NCBI RefSeq assembly: GCF_001741865.1
Contig: NZ_CP017147.1
Coordinates: 4,889,001-4,953,000, forward strand
Origin: Bosea vaviloviae
Lineage (GTDB): Bacteria > Pseudomonadota > Alphaproteobacteria > Rhizobiales > Beijerinckiaceae
DNA: 64,000 bases
Direction: 5' to 3'
Part shown: in pieces, positions 41,721 to 50,886 of the stretch
Position numbering within the stretch: the first letter of the stretch is position 1
Layout: each line of letters starts with the position of its first letter
Position numbers and translations under genes: made by a program
Notes under the pieces: generated by a model
What the model was told of the DNA's origin: nothing
Seen by the model: the letters and a program-made list of their open reading frames with translations, nothing else
Database searches by the model: none

Positions 41721-44199
41721 ATGGGCCAGGAGCCGACGTTCCCGAGCCGTTGCCGCACTCTCCGCCAATAAGACCTGCGAGGCATCCGCGATCTCACGCT
41801 GCATCTGAACAGCAAGAACTTCGCGATCTGCGGGCCTAATGGAACCGGTAAGAGCGGTATCGTGGATGCGCTCGAGTTCGTACTATCTGGGACGATCTCA
41901 CGGCTGACCGGACGCGGTCGAGGTGAGCTGTCGATCAAGCTGCATGGCCCGCACATCGACTGCGTTCTGCCGGAGGAAGCATTCGCAGAGGCCGTGCTGC
42001 ATATACCGCCGCTAGGCAAGACCTTGACCATACGGCGGACAGTCAAGGCGCCTACGACGCCCGAGATCACCCCCGACACCGCGGAAATGCGCAAGATCCT
42101 AGCATATCTCGAGGGCCACCCCGAGTTCGCGCTCTCGCGGCGCGAGATCACCAGCTATGTGCTCGCCGAGCCGGGGGCGAGATCCAAGGAGGTCCAGGAA
42201 CTCCTTAAGCTCGACCGGATCAACGCTTTGCGGCTTCGCTTCCAGAAGATCGCGCGCGACGCCATGGCTGCCGGGAAGACCGCCGGCCAAGCTCGAAAGG
42301 CGGCAGATGACGCCTTCAGCCGGGCGCTTAGCCTATCGACCACTACGCCGACCGTGATCCTCTCGGCCGTCAATTCGCAACGCGCGGCATTGGGTCTCGG
42401 GCAGCTTCAAGAGATCTGCGCAGATACTGCGGTCAACGCAGGTGTCGGGATAGTGGGCGGTCAACCGACCATGCCAGTGAACAAGGCGGTTGCCGAGAAT
42501 GATCTACGCGCCCTACGAGACGCAATGGACGCCAGGGCCAGCCACGAATTCAGCGCGGCGCGCAACGAGGCGCTCACCAAGCTGCGGCGTCTGGAGGCCG
42601 ACGCCTCTTTGCTCAACGCGGTCATACGCGACGACTTCCTGAAGGTCGCCCTCGATTTGTTCGACGGGGAGCACTGCCCGGCCTGCGATATCCCCCATAC
42701 GCCTGAAGCGTTGGTCGATCATTGCCGAAAAGCGTGCAAAGCTCGTTGAGGTGAAGGCACTGCGCGTCGATGCAGAAGCCAATCTGTCGCCAATCGTGGC
42801 CAAGCTCGAGGCTGAGCGCGAGGTATTGAGAACTGTCTGGCCGCACGCTAAAGCTATGCTCCCACCCGACTCGCTGCCCGTGCTTACGGCATGGGGAACG
42901 GCGCTCGGCAAGGCCATCGGCGAACTGCAAGCATTCCTGCCACTTGAGCAGTCTATCGAGACCCTGGGTGCCCTACCCGATGAGTCGGTCATCCATGGCT
43001 TGCTCGACAGTCTGGCCCTCCGGATCGCCGAACTCCCAGAACCGTCGGCACAGCACGCCGCTGCAGCCGTGCTGAGCGTCGCCCAAGCGCGCCTTGACGC
43101 CCTGCGCGCTGCAAACGCCACGCTTACTCACGCTTCTGAACAGGCGCGGACGGCGTCGCGAGTGTCCGAGATCTACAGCGCGGAGACCGAGGCGGCCCTG
43201 GTGGGCATCTATCGGAAGGTACAGACCCGGTTCTCTGAGCTTTACCGGCAACTTAATGCGGAAGACGAAGGCGTCTTCGAAGCCGAGATGAAGCAGGACA
43301 AGGCGAGCCTGGATTTTAAGGTCGACTTCTACAAACGGGGCAAATTCCCTCCAGGTGCTTTTCACCGCGAAGGCCACCAAGACAGCATGGGCTTGTGCCT
43401 CTACCTCGCCTTGATGGACCATCTCCAGGGCAACAAATTTACCTTCGCCGTTCTCGACGACGTCTTGATGTCAGTGGACACCGGTCATCGGCGGGAAGTC
43501 ACGCGCATGCTGAAGGCCCAGTTCCCCGGCACCCAGTTCGTACTGACTACCCACGACCCCGTCTGGTTGAAGTTCATGCAGACGGCCGGTCTCGTTCCGT
43601 CAAAAAACATTGTGCGCTTCCGCAAATGGTCCGTCGAAACGGGTCCGTCCATCTGGGTGGACAACGATGTATGGAACGAGATCGAGGCGGCCATCGACAA
43701 CGACAACATGCGCGAGGCGGCCGCGCAGCTGCGGAACTACCTGGAGTACGTCACTGCCGAGGCCTGCCAGGCCTTTCGGGCGAAGGTGCTCTTCAGCGCC
43801 GACGGGCGTTATGACCTCGGCGATCTGCTGGAGCCCGCGCTCAACCGCAAGCGTGAACTCTATGGCGACGCTCTGAAGGCCGCCGAGACGTGGGGCGGCG
43901 CGGTAGAGGTCCTTGCAATCAAGGCCAGAAAGCAGAACCTCGAGGATGCGATCCGCGCCGCAACCATCGAGCACTGGCAGATAAATCCCACTGTCCACTT
44001 CAACGCGTGGGCGAACCTTGGCCGCAAGGACTTCGCCGCCGTCGTCGCGGCTTATAAGGAGGTAGTGACGCAATTCCACTGCCCAACCTGCAGTGGGCTT
44101 CTTGAGCTCACCCCGCCGCGCGGTTCAAAGAAACATCTCCTTTGCGCCTGCGGGGCCTCCTCCTTGAGCTTCGCCGCCAAGGCGAAAGTTCCCGCCTAG
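41721..44199 (+). pseudogene. SMC/Rad50-like AAA ATPase gene, broken by a stop and a frameshift
   Basis: The product would be about 810 residues. Walker A, NFAICGPNGTGKSGIVDALE, is encoded near 41817, then coiled coil with a CPACD zinc-hook-like pair near 42680. A C-terminal half has the signature HQDSMGLCLYLALMD, Walker B FAVLDDVLMSVDTG, LTTHDPVWLKF and a final zinc ribbon (HCPTCSGLL ... LLCACGASS). Two lesions: TAA at 41769-41771 inside the first beta strand (LRQ-stop-DLRGIRDLTLHL), and one extra base at about 42720 that shifts ALVD out of frame with IAEKRAKLVEV. Either a decayed gene or sequencing error. Confidence 0.8.
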
Positions 44200-44485
44200 T
44201 TTCGCGTTGGGTGCCACCTTCCGAACTGTGCCAACATCCGCTTTCAGGCGTTCTGGGCCGTTCCAAATCGAGGTTGTCATTTGAGGGAACACCGCTCCCC
44301 AGGCGTCCTTATACCAAGCGGGCCACCAGGTCAGGACAATCATCCTGCCGGGCCCCAGATTCCAGTTGCAAACATGCGTCCGGGAGCGTGATACCAGCTG
44401 ACAATTCGGGGCCGTCCCTCCTCAAGGGGATTCTTTCGGGTATGCTCGATCGACAAAAATCCTGACGGGATGGAGCCCGAACGTC
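44200..44485. other. intergenic region before the SbcD-like gene
   Basis: No gene supported. A minus-strand frame (44125-44343, MIVLTWWPAWYKDAWGAVFP) overlaps the ATPase end and resembles nothing known. TCCGCTTTCAGGCGTTCTGG near 44247 resembles the degenerate element seen on the other side of the broken ATPase. Confidence 0.35.
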
Positions 44486-45763
44486 ATTTTCAGCTTTCGC
44501 TTCGTTCACTGCGCGGACCTGCATATCGATGCGCCGCTCAAGTCTTTGGCGCTGCGAAACCCCGAGCTCGCGGACCTGGTCGGCAACGCCACGCGAAAAG
44601 CGTTTGTCGCAATCGTCGATCTCTGCCTGGACGAGAAGGTCGACGCCCTCCTGATTTCGGGCGACCTCTACGACGGCGACCAGACCTCCATGAAGACCGC
44701 CGGCTTCATCGCCGCGCAACTGCGCCGGCTGCATGAAGCGGGCATCCGCACCTTCGGCATCCGCGGCAACCATGATGCCGAGTCCAAGATCACCAAGGAG
44801 CTCGTCTTTCCCGACAGCGTGACCTTCTTCAAAGGTTCCGCCGGGGCCATTCGCCTGCCGAGCCAGACAGGCCGCCGGGACGTCGTCATTCACGGGATCA
44901 GCTTTCCGCGACCGCACGCCCCCGAGAGCCTCTTGCCGAAGTTCAAGCCTCCGGTCGACGGCGCGGTGAATATCGGGCTTCTGCACACCAGCCTCGCCGG
45001 CGCCGAAGGCCATGACGGCTATGCGCCCTGCAGCGTCACCGACCTCGCCGCGGCCGGCTTCGATTATTGGGCGCTCGGCCACATCCACAAGCGCCAGGTT
45101 CACCTCGACAAGCCAGCCATCGTCATGCCCGGCATCCCGCAGGGCCGTGACATCAACGAGAGCGGCGCGAAATCGGTCAGCCTCGTCACAGTCAACGACG
45201 ACGGCACCATCCAGATCGAAGAGCACCGTACCAGTACGGCTCAGTTTGAGCGCGTCATGGTGGACCTGTCCGGCGTTGAGGACTGGTCAGACGCCATGCG
45301 AGCCATCGGTCGCAAACTGGCGGCCGAGTGCGAAGTCGCGGCATCTGATCATCTGATCGCCCGTATCATGCTCACCGGCGCAACGCCCCTGACCTGGCGC
45401 TTGCGCCGAGACACCGAGATGCTGCTCGCCGAAGCCGAGCAGCAAGCCGCGATCATCGGCAAGACCTGGATCGAAAAGGTCAGCTCTGAATGCTCCGAAC
45501 CTCAGGGAGCAGCGGTCGACAGCGCCAGCGCCGTCGCGGAGCTGTCGCGGCTCATCTCCAGCGACGTCCTGACATCAGATGCGTACCGGCTTCAGGCCAG
45601 CGAGATCATCACGGAGCTTCGGGGCGCACTGCCTCGCGAGCTTCACAAGATTTTTGGAGAGGATGAGGCCAGCTTCGAGAGGGCCGTCGCGCAATTGACC
45701 AGCGATGGCGCGCTCGACGTCATCGCCCATCTGCATGAAGCCGATGGGGAGCCGCGCGCCTGA
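44486..45763 (+). CDS. SbcD-like metallophosphoesterase (YhaO-type DNA repair nuclease), unusual start
   Basis: A calcineurin-type nuclease of about 425 residues with all metal-binding blocks: VHCADLHID, ISGDLYDGDQ, GIRGNHDAE and ALGHIHKRQ. It should cut DNA in a complex with the ATPase encoded next, as SbcD with SbcC or YhaO with YhaN. No ATG, GTG or TTG exists before the first metal motif. ATT at 44486 with GGAG ten bases upstream is the best candidate; TTG at 44546 would delete VHCADLHID. It may start at ATT, or the start may have mutated. It overlaps the ATPase start by one base. Confidence 0.82.
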   Translation: MFSFRFVHCADLHIDAPLKSLALRNPELADLVGNATRKAFVAIVDLCLDEKVDALLISGDLYDGDQTSMKTAGFIAAQLRRLHEAGIRTFGIRGNHDAESKITKELVFPDSVTFFKGSAGAIRLPSQTGRRDVVIHGISFPRPHAPESLLPKFKPPVDGAVNIGLLHTSLAGAEGHDGYAPCSVTDLAAAGFDYWALGHIHKRQVHLDKPAIVMPGIPQGRDINESGAKSVSLVTVNDDGTIQIEEHRTSTAQFERVMVDLSGVEDWSDAMRAIGRKLAAECEVAASDHLIARIMLTGATPLTWRLRRDTEMLLAEAEQQAAIIGKTWIEKVSSECSEPQGAAVDSASAVAELSRLISSDVLTSDAYRLQASEIITELRGALPRELHKIFGEDEASFERAVAQLTSDGALDVIAHLHEADGEPRA

Positions 45764-48700
45764 TGCGGATCCGGCGCCTTGATCTCACCCGTTTCGGTCG
45801 CTTCACCGACCATCCGCTCGACTTCGGCAGCCCCGAGGACGGCAAGCCCGATTTTCACCTGATCGTCGGCACCAACGAGGCTGGTAAATCGACGCTCACG
45901 GCGGCGATCGTCGACCTGTTCTTCGGCATTGGCCAGCGCTCGCCCTACGACTTCCTGCACGGCTACGACACCATGCAGCTCGGTGCGGCTCTCGACCTTC
46001 CCAGCGGCACGCGAGAATTCGTGCGCGTCAAACGGGGGGCTCGGCTTAGGGATGCGAGCGGCCAGGCGATCGATGAAGGCGTGCTGACCGCCGGCCTATC
46101 CGGCATCACCCGCGAAGCCTATCGGATGATGTTCTGTCTCGATGAGGAGACGCTGCGCCTCGGCGGTGAAAGCATCCTCGCCAGCCAGGGTGAGCTCGGC
46201 CAATTGCTCTTCTCCGCCAGCGCAGGCCTGGCTGGCTTCGGCGCGACCCTCACCAAATTGCAGGAGACCGCCGATGCCTTTCACAAGGCACGCGCCCGAT
46301 CGAGCGAACTCTCGACCTTCAAGACCAGGCTCGATGCGCTGAAAGCCAGAAAGGACGAGATCAACGTCCTTGCCACCACCTATGCCCAACTTGTCCAGGA
46401 TAGGGACGGCGCCGCGGCACAATACGAAACATCGCTGGCCGAGCGCGGCAAGTCGAAGCTCCGTCTGGACGAGATCAACCGCTACCTCTCCGCCTTGCCT
46501 GACCTGGCAGCCGCAAGGGCTCTTCGCCAGGACCTTGCGACCTTGGCCGACGTGCCACAGCCGCCTGCCGCCTGGACTGGACGCTTGCCGGAGCTTATCG
46601 CGGCCGATAGCCGCCTCAAGGCCGCATCCGAGATCGCCTCAGCCAGCGTCGAGCGGATTCGCCGGGAGCGGGATGGCATTCAGCTCGTGCAGTCCGTCAT
46701 CGAGGCAGGCCCCGCAATCGACGCCCTGCATACCGGCGAGGCGCGCTATGTCGCTGCACTCGACATCCCAAAGCGGCAATCCGAACTCGCCGTCATCACC
46801 GGCAACCTGAAGACGCTCGCAGAACGGCTCGATCGACGGGATGCAGACCCATCGCAACTGGTCCTGCCGGCCTCGCTCGTTGGAAAGCTCCGCGGCTTGA
46901 TCGATCGACGATCGGGAATCCACGAAAGGCGGCAGTCCGCCAGGAGAGAACATATCCGTGCCAGCGAGGCGGATGCCGCGGCAAGACAGGTCCTTGAAGG
47001 GTTCGGCCCGGCCAAGCCCGATGAGTCGTCGGTGGCGCGGCTGCAGCTCGTTCTCGATCAGGCTCGGGCGAGCGACCATGTCGCCCGCGAGACATCGGCG
47101 CGCCGCATCGTCGTCCAGCTCAGAGAGAAGCTTGCAGACCAAGTCTCGCAGCTTAGCCCGTGGTCTGGCGAAATCGATCAGCTCAACGCGGTCAGAGTGC
47201 CGACGGCAGATCAGATCGAAGACTGGCGCGGCCGGGCTGAAACGATCCGCCAGTCCCTGGTCACGCACGCATCCGAGATTGAAAGCCTGACCAGCACCAC
47301 AATCGAGCTCTCTGCGAAAAGCGACTCGATCAAAGCCGCAACCGGGCTGGTCGATCATGCCGCCGCCCTCGCTACCCGGGCCAGGCGCGATGACGCCTGG
47401 CTCAGCCATCGCCGAGCCATGGACCATGCCACGGCCGAAGCCTTCGAGAGCGCGTTGCGGCAGGATGACGGGATCACGGATACGCAACTTCGCCAGACAA
47501 GCCAGGCTGCCGAGCTGCGGCAGGCCGTGCAGGGGCTGGCGACAGCCTCCGCCAGGCTGAAACGGGTCGAGGATCTCCACAGCCGGGCGCTCGACCTGAA
47601 GCTGGCTCTGGAACGCGAAACGGCAGGCGCTCTCACCGCGATCGGGCTGCCGGCGGACATGCGTTTGAGCGAACTCGATCGTTGGCTGTCGCGTCGCCTA
47701 TCGGTTCTCGACATCAATGCCGGCCTCAAATCGGTATCGATCGATCTTCAGGCCGCTCAAGATGATGCCGCCGCCCAGATCGAGCGGCTGACATCCGCCT
47801 TGAAGATTGCTGGAATCGCGTCGCCCGAGGTCGCCTTCGACAGCCTTCTCCTCAGCCTGCAGGCCATCGTCGATCAGCAGAAGAAGCAGCGTTCCGATCT
47901 CGCCAACGCAGCAAAGGCGGTCGAAACCCATTCGACCGAAGTCGCCGCACGCAAGCGAGATCTCGCCGAGGCACAAGCCATCGATGACGAATGGCAACGG
48001 GATTGGAGCACTGCCGTCGGGTCTTGCTGGCTAGGTCAAGTGCCCTCCCCGCCCGGACCTGACGAGATCAATCAGATCCTGTCCCTGCTTGCTGAGATTC
48101 CGCCTCTGGAGGCCGAACGCGAAAGCCTCAGCCACCGCATCGCGGCAATGAAGCAAGACCAGGAGCAGTTCGCCCAGGCCGTGCAGTCGATCGCCGGCAC
48201 GCTTAGACTCGCAGCCACCGATGATCCCCTCAAACTCGCCGCAGGCCTACGCCAGCAACTTGAGCTCGCGCGCCTGAACGACCAAAAGCGCCGCAGCAAA
48301 CAAGCCGATTTCGACCAGGCCGAGATCGTGCATCGTGAGGCCATGGAAGGGATCGCGTTGCATCAGGCCGAAGCATCGACCCTCACCGCTTTCTTCGGCG
48401 TCGGTTCGCTGCTCGAGGTCAGCGCCATGATCGACCAGGCCAATCGTCGCTCCGACCTTGAGCGCCAGCTAAAGCTCCTGGGCGAGCGCGTGACTGCAGC
48501 GTGTCGATCCGAAACGCTGGACGCCGCTGAAGCGATCCTGGCCAACCTCGATCAATCGCAGCTTGAAACCGAGGCGGCGACGCTCACGGCGCGGATCGAC
48601 GGACAGGATCGCGAAGCTCACGAACTCCATGCTCGGCACATGCAGGCAGATCGCGCGCTCGCGGCGATCGGTGGCGACGATGCGGTCGCGCGGCTCGACG

Positions 48701-49221
48701 AAGAGCGCCGGACATTGCTTGTCGAGCTCGAAGAGAAGGCCATCACCTTTGCGCGCCGGAAATTGGGCATCGCTGCCGCCCACCAGGCACTTCAGATCTA
48801 TCGGGAGACGCACCGGACCTCGATGCTGCAATGCGCCTCGGAGGCTTTCCAGACGATCACCAAGGGCGCCTATTCCGGCCTTAAGACCCAGCCCAGCGGC
48901 GACAAGGAAATCCTTTTGGGCGTCATGGCCACGGGCGGCTCGAAACTCGCCACGGACATGTCGACCGGCACGCGGGCTCAGCTCTACCTCGCGCTGCGCA
49001 TCGCCGGTTATCACGAGTTCGCCAAGACCCGTCCCTCGCTGCCGTTCATAGCAGATGACATCCTCGAGACCTTCGACGATTTCCGATCCGAGGAGGCCTG
49101 CCGTCTCCTCACCGAGATGGCCAAGACCGGTCAGGTTGTCGTGGCTACGCATCACCGCCACCTGATCGACATTGCCCGCGGGATCTGCCCCGCCATCACC
49201 GTGCACGAATTGCCCGTGTGA
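45763..49221 (+). CDS. SbcC/Rad50-like ATPase (YhaN type)
   Basis: A 1152-residue coiled-coil ATPase. Walker A is at about residues 36-44 (GTNEAGKST) and YRMMFCLDEETLRLGGESIL near 121-140, both typical of YhaN. Long coiled-coil arms follow, then TKGAYSGLKTQPSGDKEILL, the ABC signature DMSTGTRAQLYLALRIAG and Walker B LPFIADDILETFDDFR near the C-terminus. No zinc-hook CxxC is evident. It forms the motor/clamp for the upstream nuclease in DNA end processing. The ATG overlaps the nuclease stop (TGATG). Confidence 0.9.
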   Translation: MRIRRLDLTRFGRFTDHPLDFGSPEDGKPDFHLIVGTNEAGKSTLTAAIVDLFFGIGQRSPYDFLHGYDTMQLGAALDLPSGTREFVRVKRGARLRDASGQAIDEGVLTAGLSGITREAYRMMFCLDEETLRLGGESILASQGELGQLLFSASAGLAGFGATLTKLQETADAFHKARARSSELSTFKTRLDALKARKDEINVLATTYAQLVQDRDGAAAQYETSLAERGKSKLRLDEINRYLSALPDLAAARALRQDLATLADVPQPPAAWTGRLPELIAADSRLKAASEIASASVERIRRERDGIQLVQSVIEAGPAIDALHTGEARYVAALDIPKRQSELAVITGNLKTLAERLDRRDADPSQLVLPASLVGKLRGLIDRRSGIHERRQSARREHIRASEADAAARQVLEGFGPAKPDESSVARLQLVLDQARASDHVARETSARRIVVQLREKLADQVSQLSPWSGEIDQLNAVRVPTADQIEDWRGRAETIRQSLVTHASEIESLTSTTIELSAKSDSIKAATGLVDHAAALATRARRDDAWLSHRRAMDHATAEAFESALRQDDGITDTQLRQTSQAAELRQAVQGLATASARLKRVEDLHSRALDLKLALERETAGALTAIGLPADMRLSELDRWLSRRLSVLDINAGLKSVSIDLQAAQDDAAAQIERLTSALKIAGIASPEVAFDSLLLSLQAIVDQQKKQRSDLANAAKAVETHSTEVAARKRDLAEAQAIDDEWQRDWSTAVGSCWLGQVPSPPGPDEINQILSLLAEIPPLEAERESLSHRIAAMKQDQEQFAQAVQSIAGTLRLAATDDPLKLAAGLRQQLELARLNDQKRRSKQADFDQAEIVHREAMEGIALHQAEASTLTAFFGVGSLLEVSAMIDQANRRSDLERQLKLLGERVTAACRSETLDAAEAILANLDQSQLETEAATLTARIDGQDREAHELHARHMQADRALAAIGGDDAVARLDEERRTLLVELEEKAITFARRKLGIAAAHQALQIYRETHRTSMLQCASEAFQTITKGAYSGLKTQPSGDKEILLGVMATGGSKLATDMSTGTRAQLYLALRIAGYHEFAKTRPSLPFIADDILETFDDFRSEEACRLLTEMAKTGQVVVATHHRHLIDIARGICPAITVHELPV

Positions 49222-49354
49222 GGTCCGCTGCAGGGTTTTGAAGGCAAGCATCGCGAATTCCGGAGGGCGCAAGCAAACCTCCAACCTGCAAGAATCGCCG
49301 ATTCTTCGGGGCAAAATTCGGCCGTTCTGCCGTCCGCCTTGTAGTAGCCTCCAG

Positions 49355-49390
49355 GGGCGCGAACGCAATTATGGGCGCCAACGCAATCTC
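49355..49390 (+). repeat. 18-bp tandem repeat, two copies, just upstream of the amidohydrolase
   Basis: GGGCGCGAACGCAATTAT (49355-49372) is followed by GGGCGCCAACGCAATCTC (49373-49390), with GGGCGC-AACGCAAT shared. It ends next to the GGGAGAAGG ribosome-binding site of the GTG-started amidohydrolase. Confidence 0.8.
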
Positions 49391-49401
49391 GGGAGAAGGC
49401 T

Positions 49402-50814
49402 GTGCAGAATACCGATAAGATTTGGACGATCGTCGATTCAAAGCAGGCGGACTATATCGAGCTGAGCGACCGCGTCTTTGAGATGCCCGAGCTCAACTAT
49501 CGCGAGGTCAAGTCGGCTGCAGCCCATGCCGAGCAGCTTCGGCGCGAGGGATTTCGCGTGGAGACGGGCATCGCCGGATTGCCGACCGCCGTCATGGGCG
49601 AAGCGGGAGAAGACGGGCCGGTGATCGCCATCCTCGGTGAGTATGACGCGCTGCCGGAGCTTTCGCAGGCGCCCGGCGTGTCCGAGCATCAACCGCTTCC
49701 CAACCAGCCGGCCGGCCATGGCTGCGGCCACAACCTGCTCGGCGCCGGCGCCATGCTGGCGGCCGCGGCGGTCAAGGATTTCCTCGCGGAGCGTGGGCTC
49801 AAGGGCCGCGTCCGATATTATGGCTGCCCTGCCGAAGAAGGCGGGGCAGGCAAAGCGTTCATGGTCAAGGCCGGTGCCTTCAAGGACGTCGACATCGCGA
49901 TTTCGTGGCATCCGGCCGATTTTGCGGCGGTGACGGCAGCCATATCCCTGGCCAACACGACGCTCGATTTCGAGTTCTCCGGCCGTGCCTCGCATGCCGC
50001 CGCTGCGCCGCATCTCGGCCGTTCGGCGCTCGACGCCGCCGAGCTGATGAATGTCGGCGTCAACTACATGCGCGAGCATATGCCCTCGGACGCCCGCATT
50101 CACTATGCCTATCTCGATGCCGGCGGCATCGCGCCGAACGTCGTGCAGGCCAAGGCCAGGCTGCGATACGTCGTGCGCGCGACGATGGTCTCCCAGGTCC
50201 ATGAGCTTATCGCCCGCGTCCGGAAAATCGCCGAAGGCGCGGCGCTGATGACCGAGACCACAGTCAGCAGCGAAGTCGTCAGCGCGATGAGCAGCCTGCT
50301 GGCGAACACGCCCCTGGAAAATGCGATGCAGCGCAATTTCGATCGGCTCGGCCCGCCGCCTTTCGATGCGGACGACGTCGCCTTCGCCAGGCGCATGCAG
50401 AAGACCGTGACGCCCGCGCATATCGAAAGCGCATTTCGCCGCTCGGGCTTGCCGGTGACGGATTTCCCGCTGTGCAACGCGATCGCACCCAAGGAGGTGC
50501 CGGGACCGCGGATGATGGGCTCGACCGATGTCGGCGATGTCTCCTGGGCCGTTCCCACGGTCCAGGCGCGCGGCGCGACCTATACGATCGGCACGCCCGG
50601 GCATTCCTGGCAGTTGACGGCCCATGGCCAATCGCCGCTGGCGCATAAGGGCATGGTCCACGTCGCCAAGGTCATGGCGGGCGTAGCCGTGGACGCGCTC
50701 GTCGAACCTGGGTTGCTGGAAAAGGCCAAGGCCGATTTCGCGGAGCGTCTTGTCCGGGCCCCCTATAAGGCGCTCCTGCCGGACGACGCCAAGCCGCCTT
50801 TCCACATGTTCTGA
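49402..50814 (+). CDS. M20-family amidohydrolase (AbgB-like)
   Basis: A 470-residue zinc amidohydrolase. Metal-site motifs are AILGEYDALPEL, GHGCGHNLLGAGAML, CPAEEGGAGKAFMVKAG and SWHPADF; FSGRASHAAAAPHLGRSALD is the dimerisation-domain region. It most resembles the B subunit of p-aminobenzoyl-glutamate hydrolase (481 residues) and related N-acyl or N-aryl amino-acid hydrolases. The GTG start at 49402 has GGGAGAAGG just before it. It is convergent with the MmgE/nitrilase/ABC operon and may act on the same imported compound. Confidence 0.85.
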   Translation: MQNTDKIWTIVDSKQADYIELSDRVFEMPELNYREVKSAAAHAEQLRREGFRVETGIAGLPTAVMGEAGEDGPVIAILGEYDALPELSQAPGVSEHQPLPNQPAGHGCGHNLLGAGAMLAAAAVKDFLAERGLKGRVRYYGCPAEEGGAGKAFMVKAGAFKDVDIAISWHPADFAAVTAAISLANTTLDFEFSGRASHAAAAPHLGRSALDAAELMNVGVNYMREHMPSDARIHYAYLDAGGIAPNVVQAKARLRYVVRATMVSQVHELIARVRKIAEGAALMTETTVSSEVVSAMSSLLANTPLENAMQRNFDRLGPPPFDADDVAFARRMQKTVTPAHIESAFRRSGLPVTDFPLCNAIAPKEVPGPRMMGSTDVGDVSWAVPTVQARGATYTIGTPGHSWQLTAHGQSPLAHKGMVHVAKVMAGVAVDALVEPGLLEKAKADFAERLVRAPYKALLPDDAKPPFHMF

Positions 50815-50847
50815 CGTGGGAAAGCCGGTTCTGGCGCATGCAAAGCT

Positions 50848-50876
50848 ATGGCCCGGTCGACGATCGGTCGGGCCAT
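50848..50876. terminator. hairpin between convergent genes
   Basis: ATGGCCCG (50848-50855) and CGGGCCAT (50869-50876) form a perfect 8-bp stem around a 13-base loop, between the stops of the amidohydrolase (50814) and the MmgE/PrpD gene (50887). No T-run follows, so efficiency is uncertain. Confidence 0.5.
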
Positions 50877-50886
50877 GCCGACGCGC

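Noticed and set aside
42700..42740. Programmed frameshift linking the two halves of the ATPase
   Set aside because: No slippery heptamer or downstream structure, and an upstream in-frame stop also exists. Decay or sequence error is simpler.
44125..44343. Minus-strand 72-codon frame starting MIVLTWWPAWYKDAW
   Set aside because: Half of it overlaps the ATPase 3' end, it has no clear ribosome site and no recognisable family.
41721..49221. Calling the ATPase plus SbcDC-like pair a known anti-phage defence system
   Set aside because: No effector (nuclease toxin, TIR, protease or membrane protein) accompanies them, and YhaO/YhaN-type pairs are common housekeeping repair genes.
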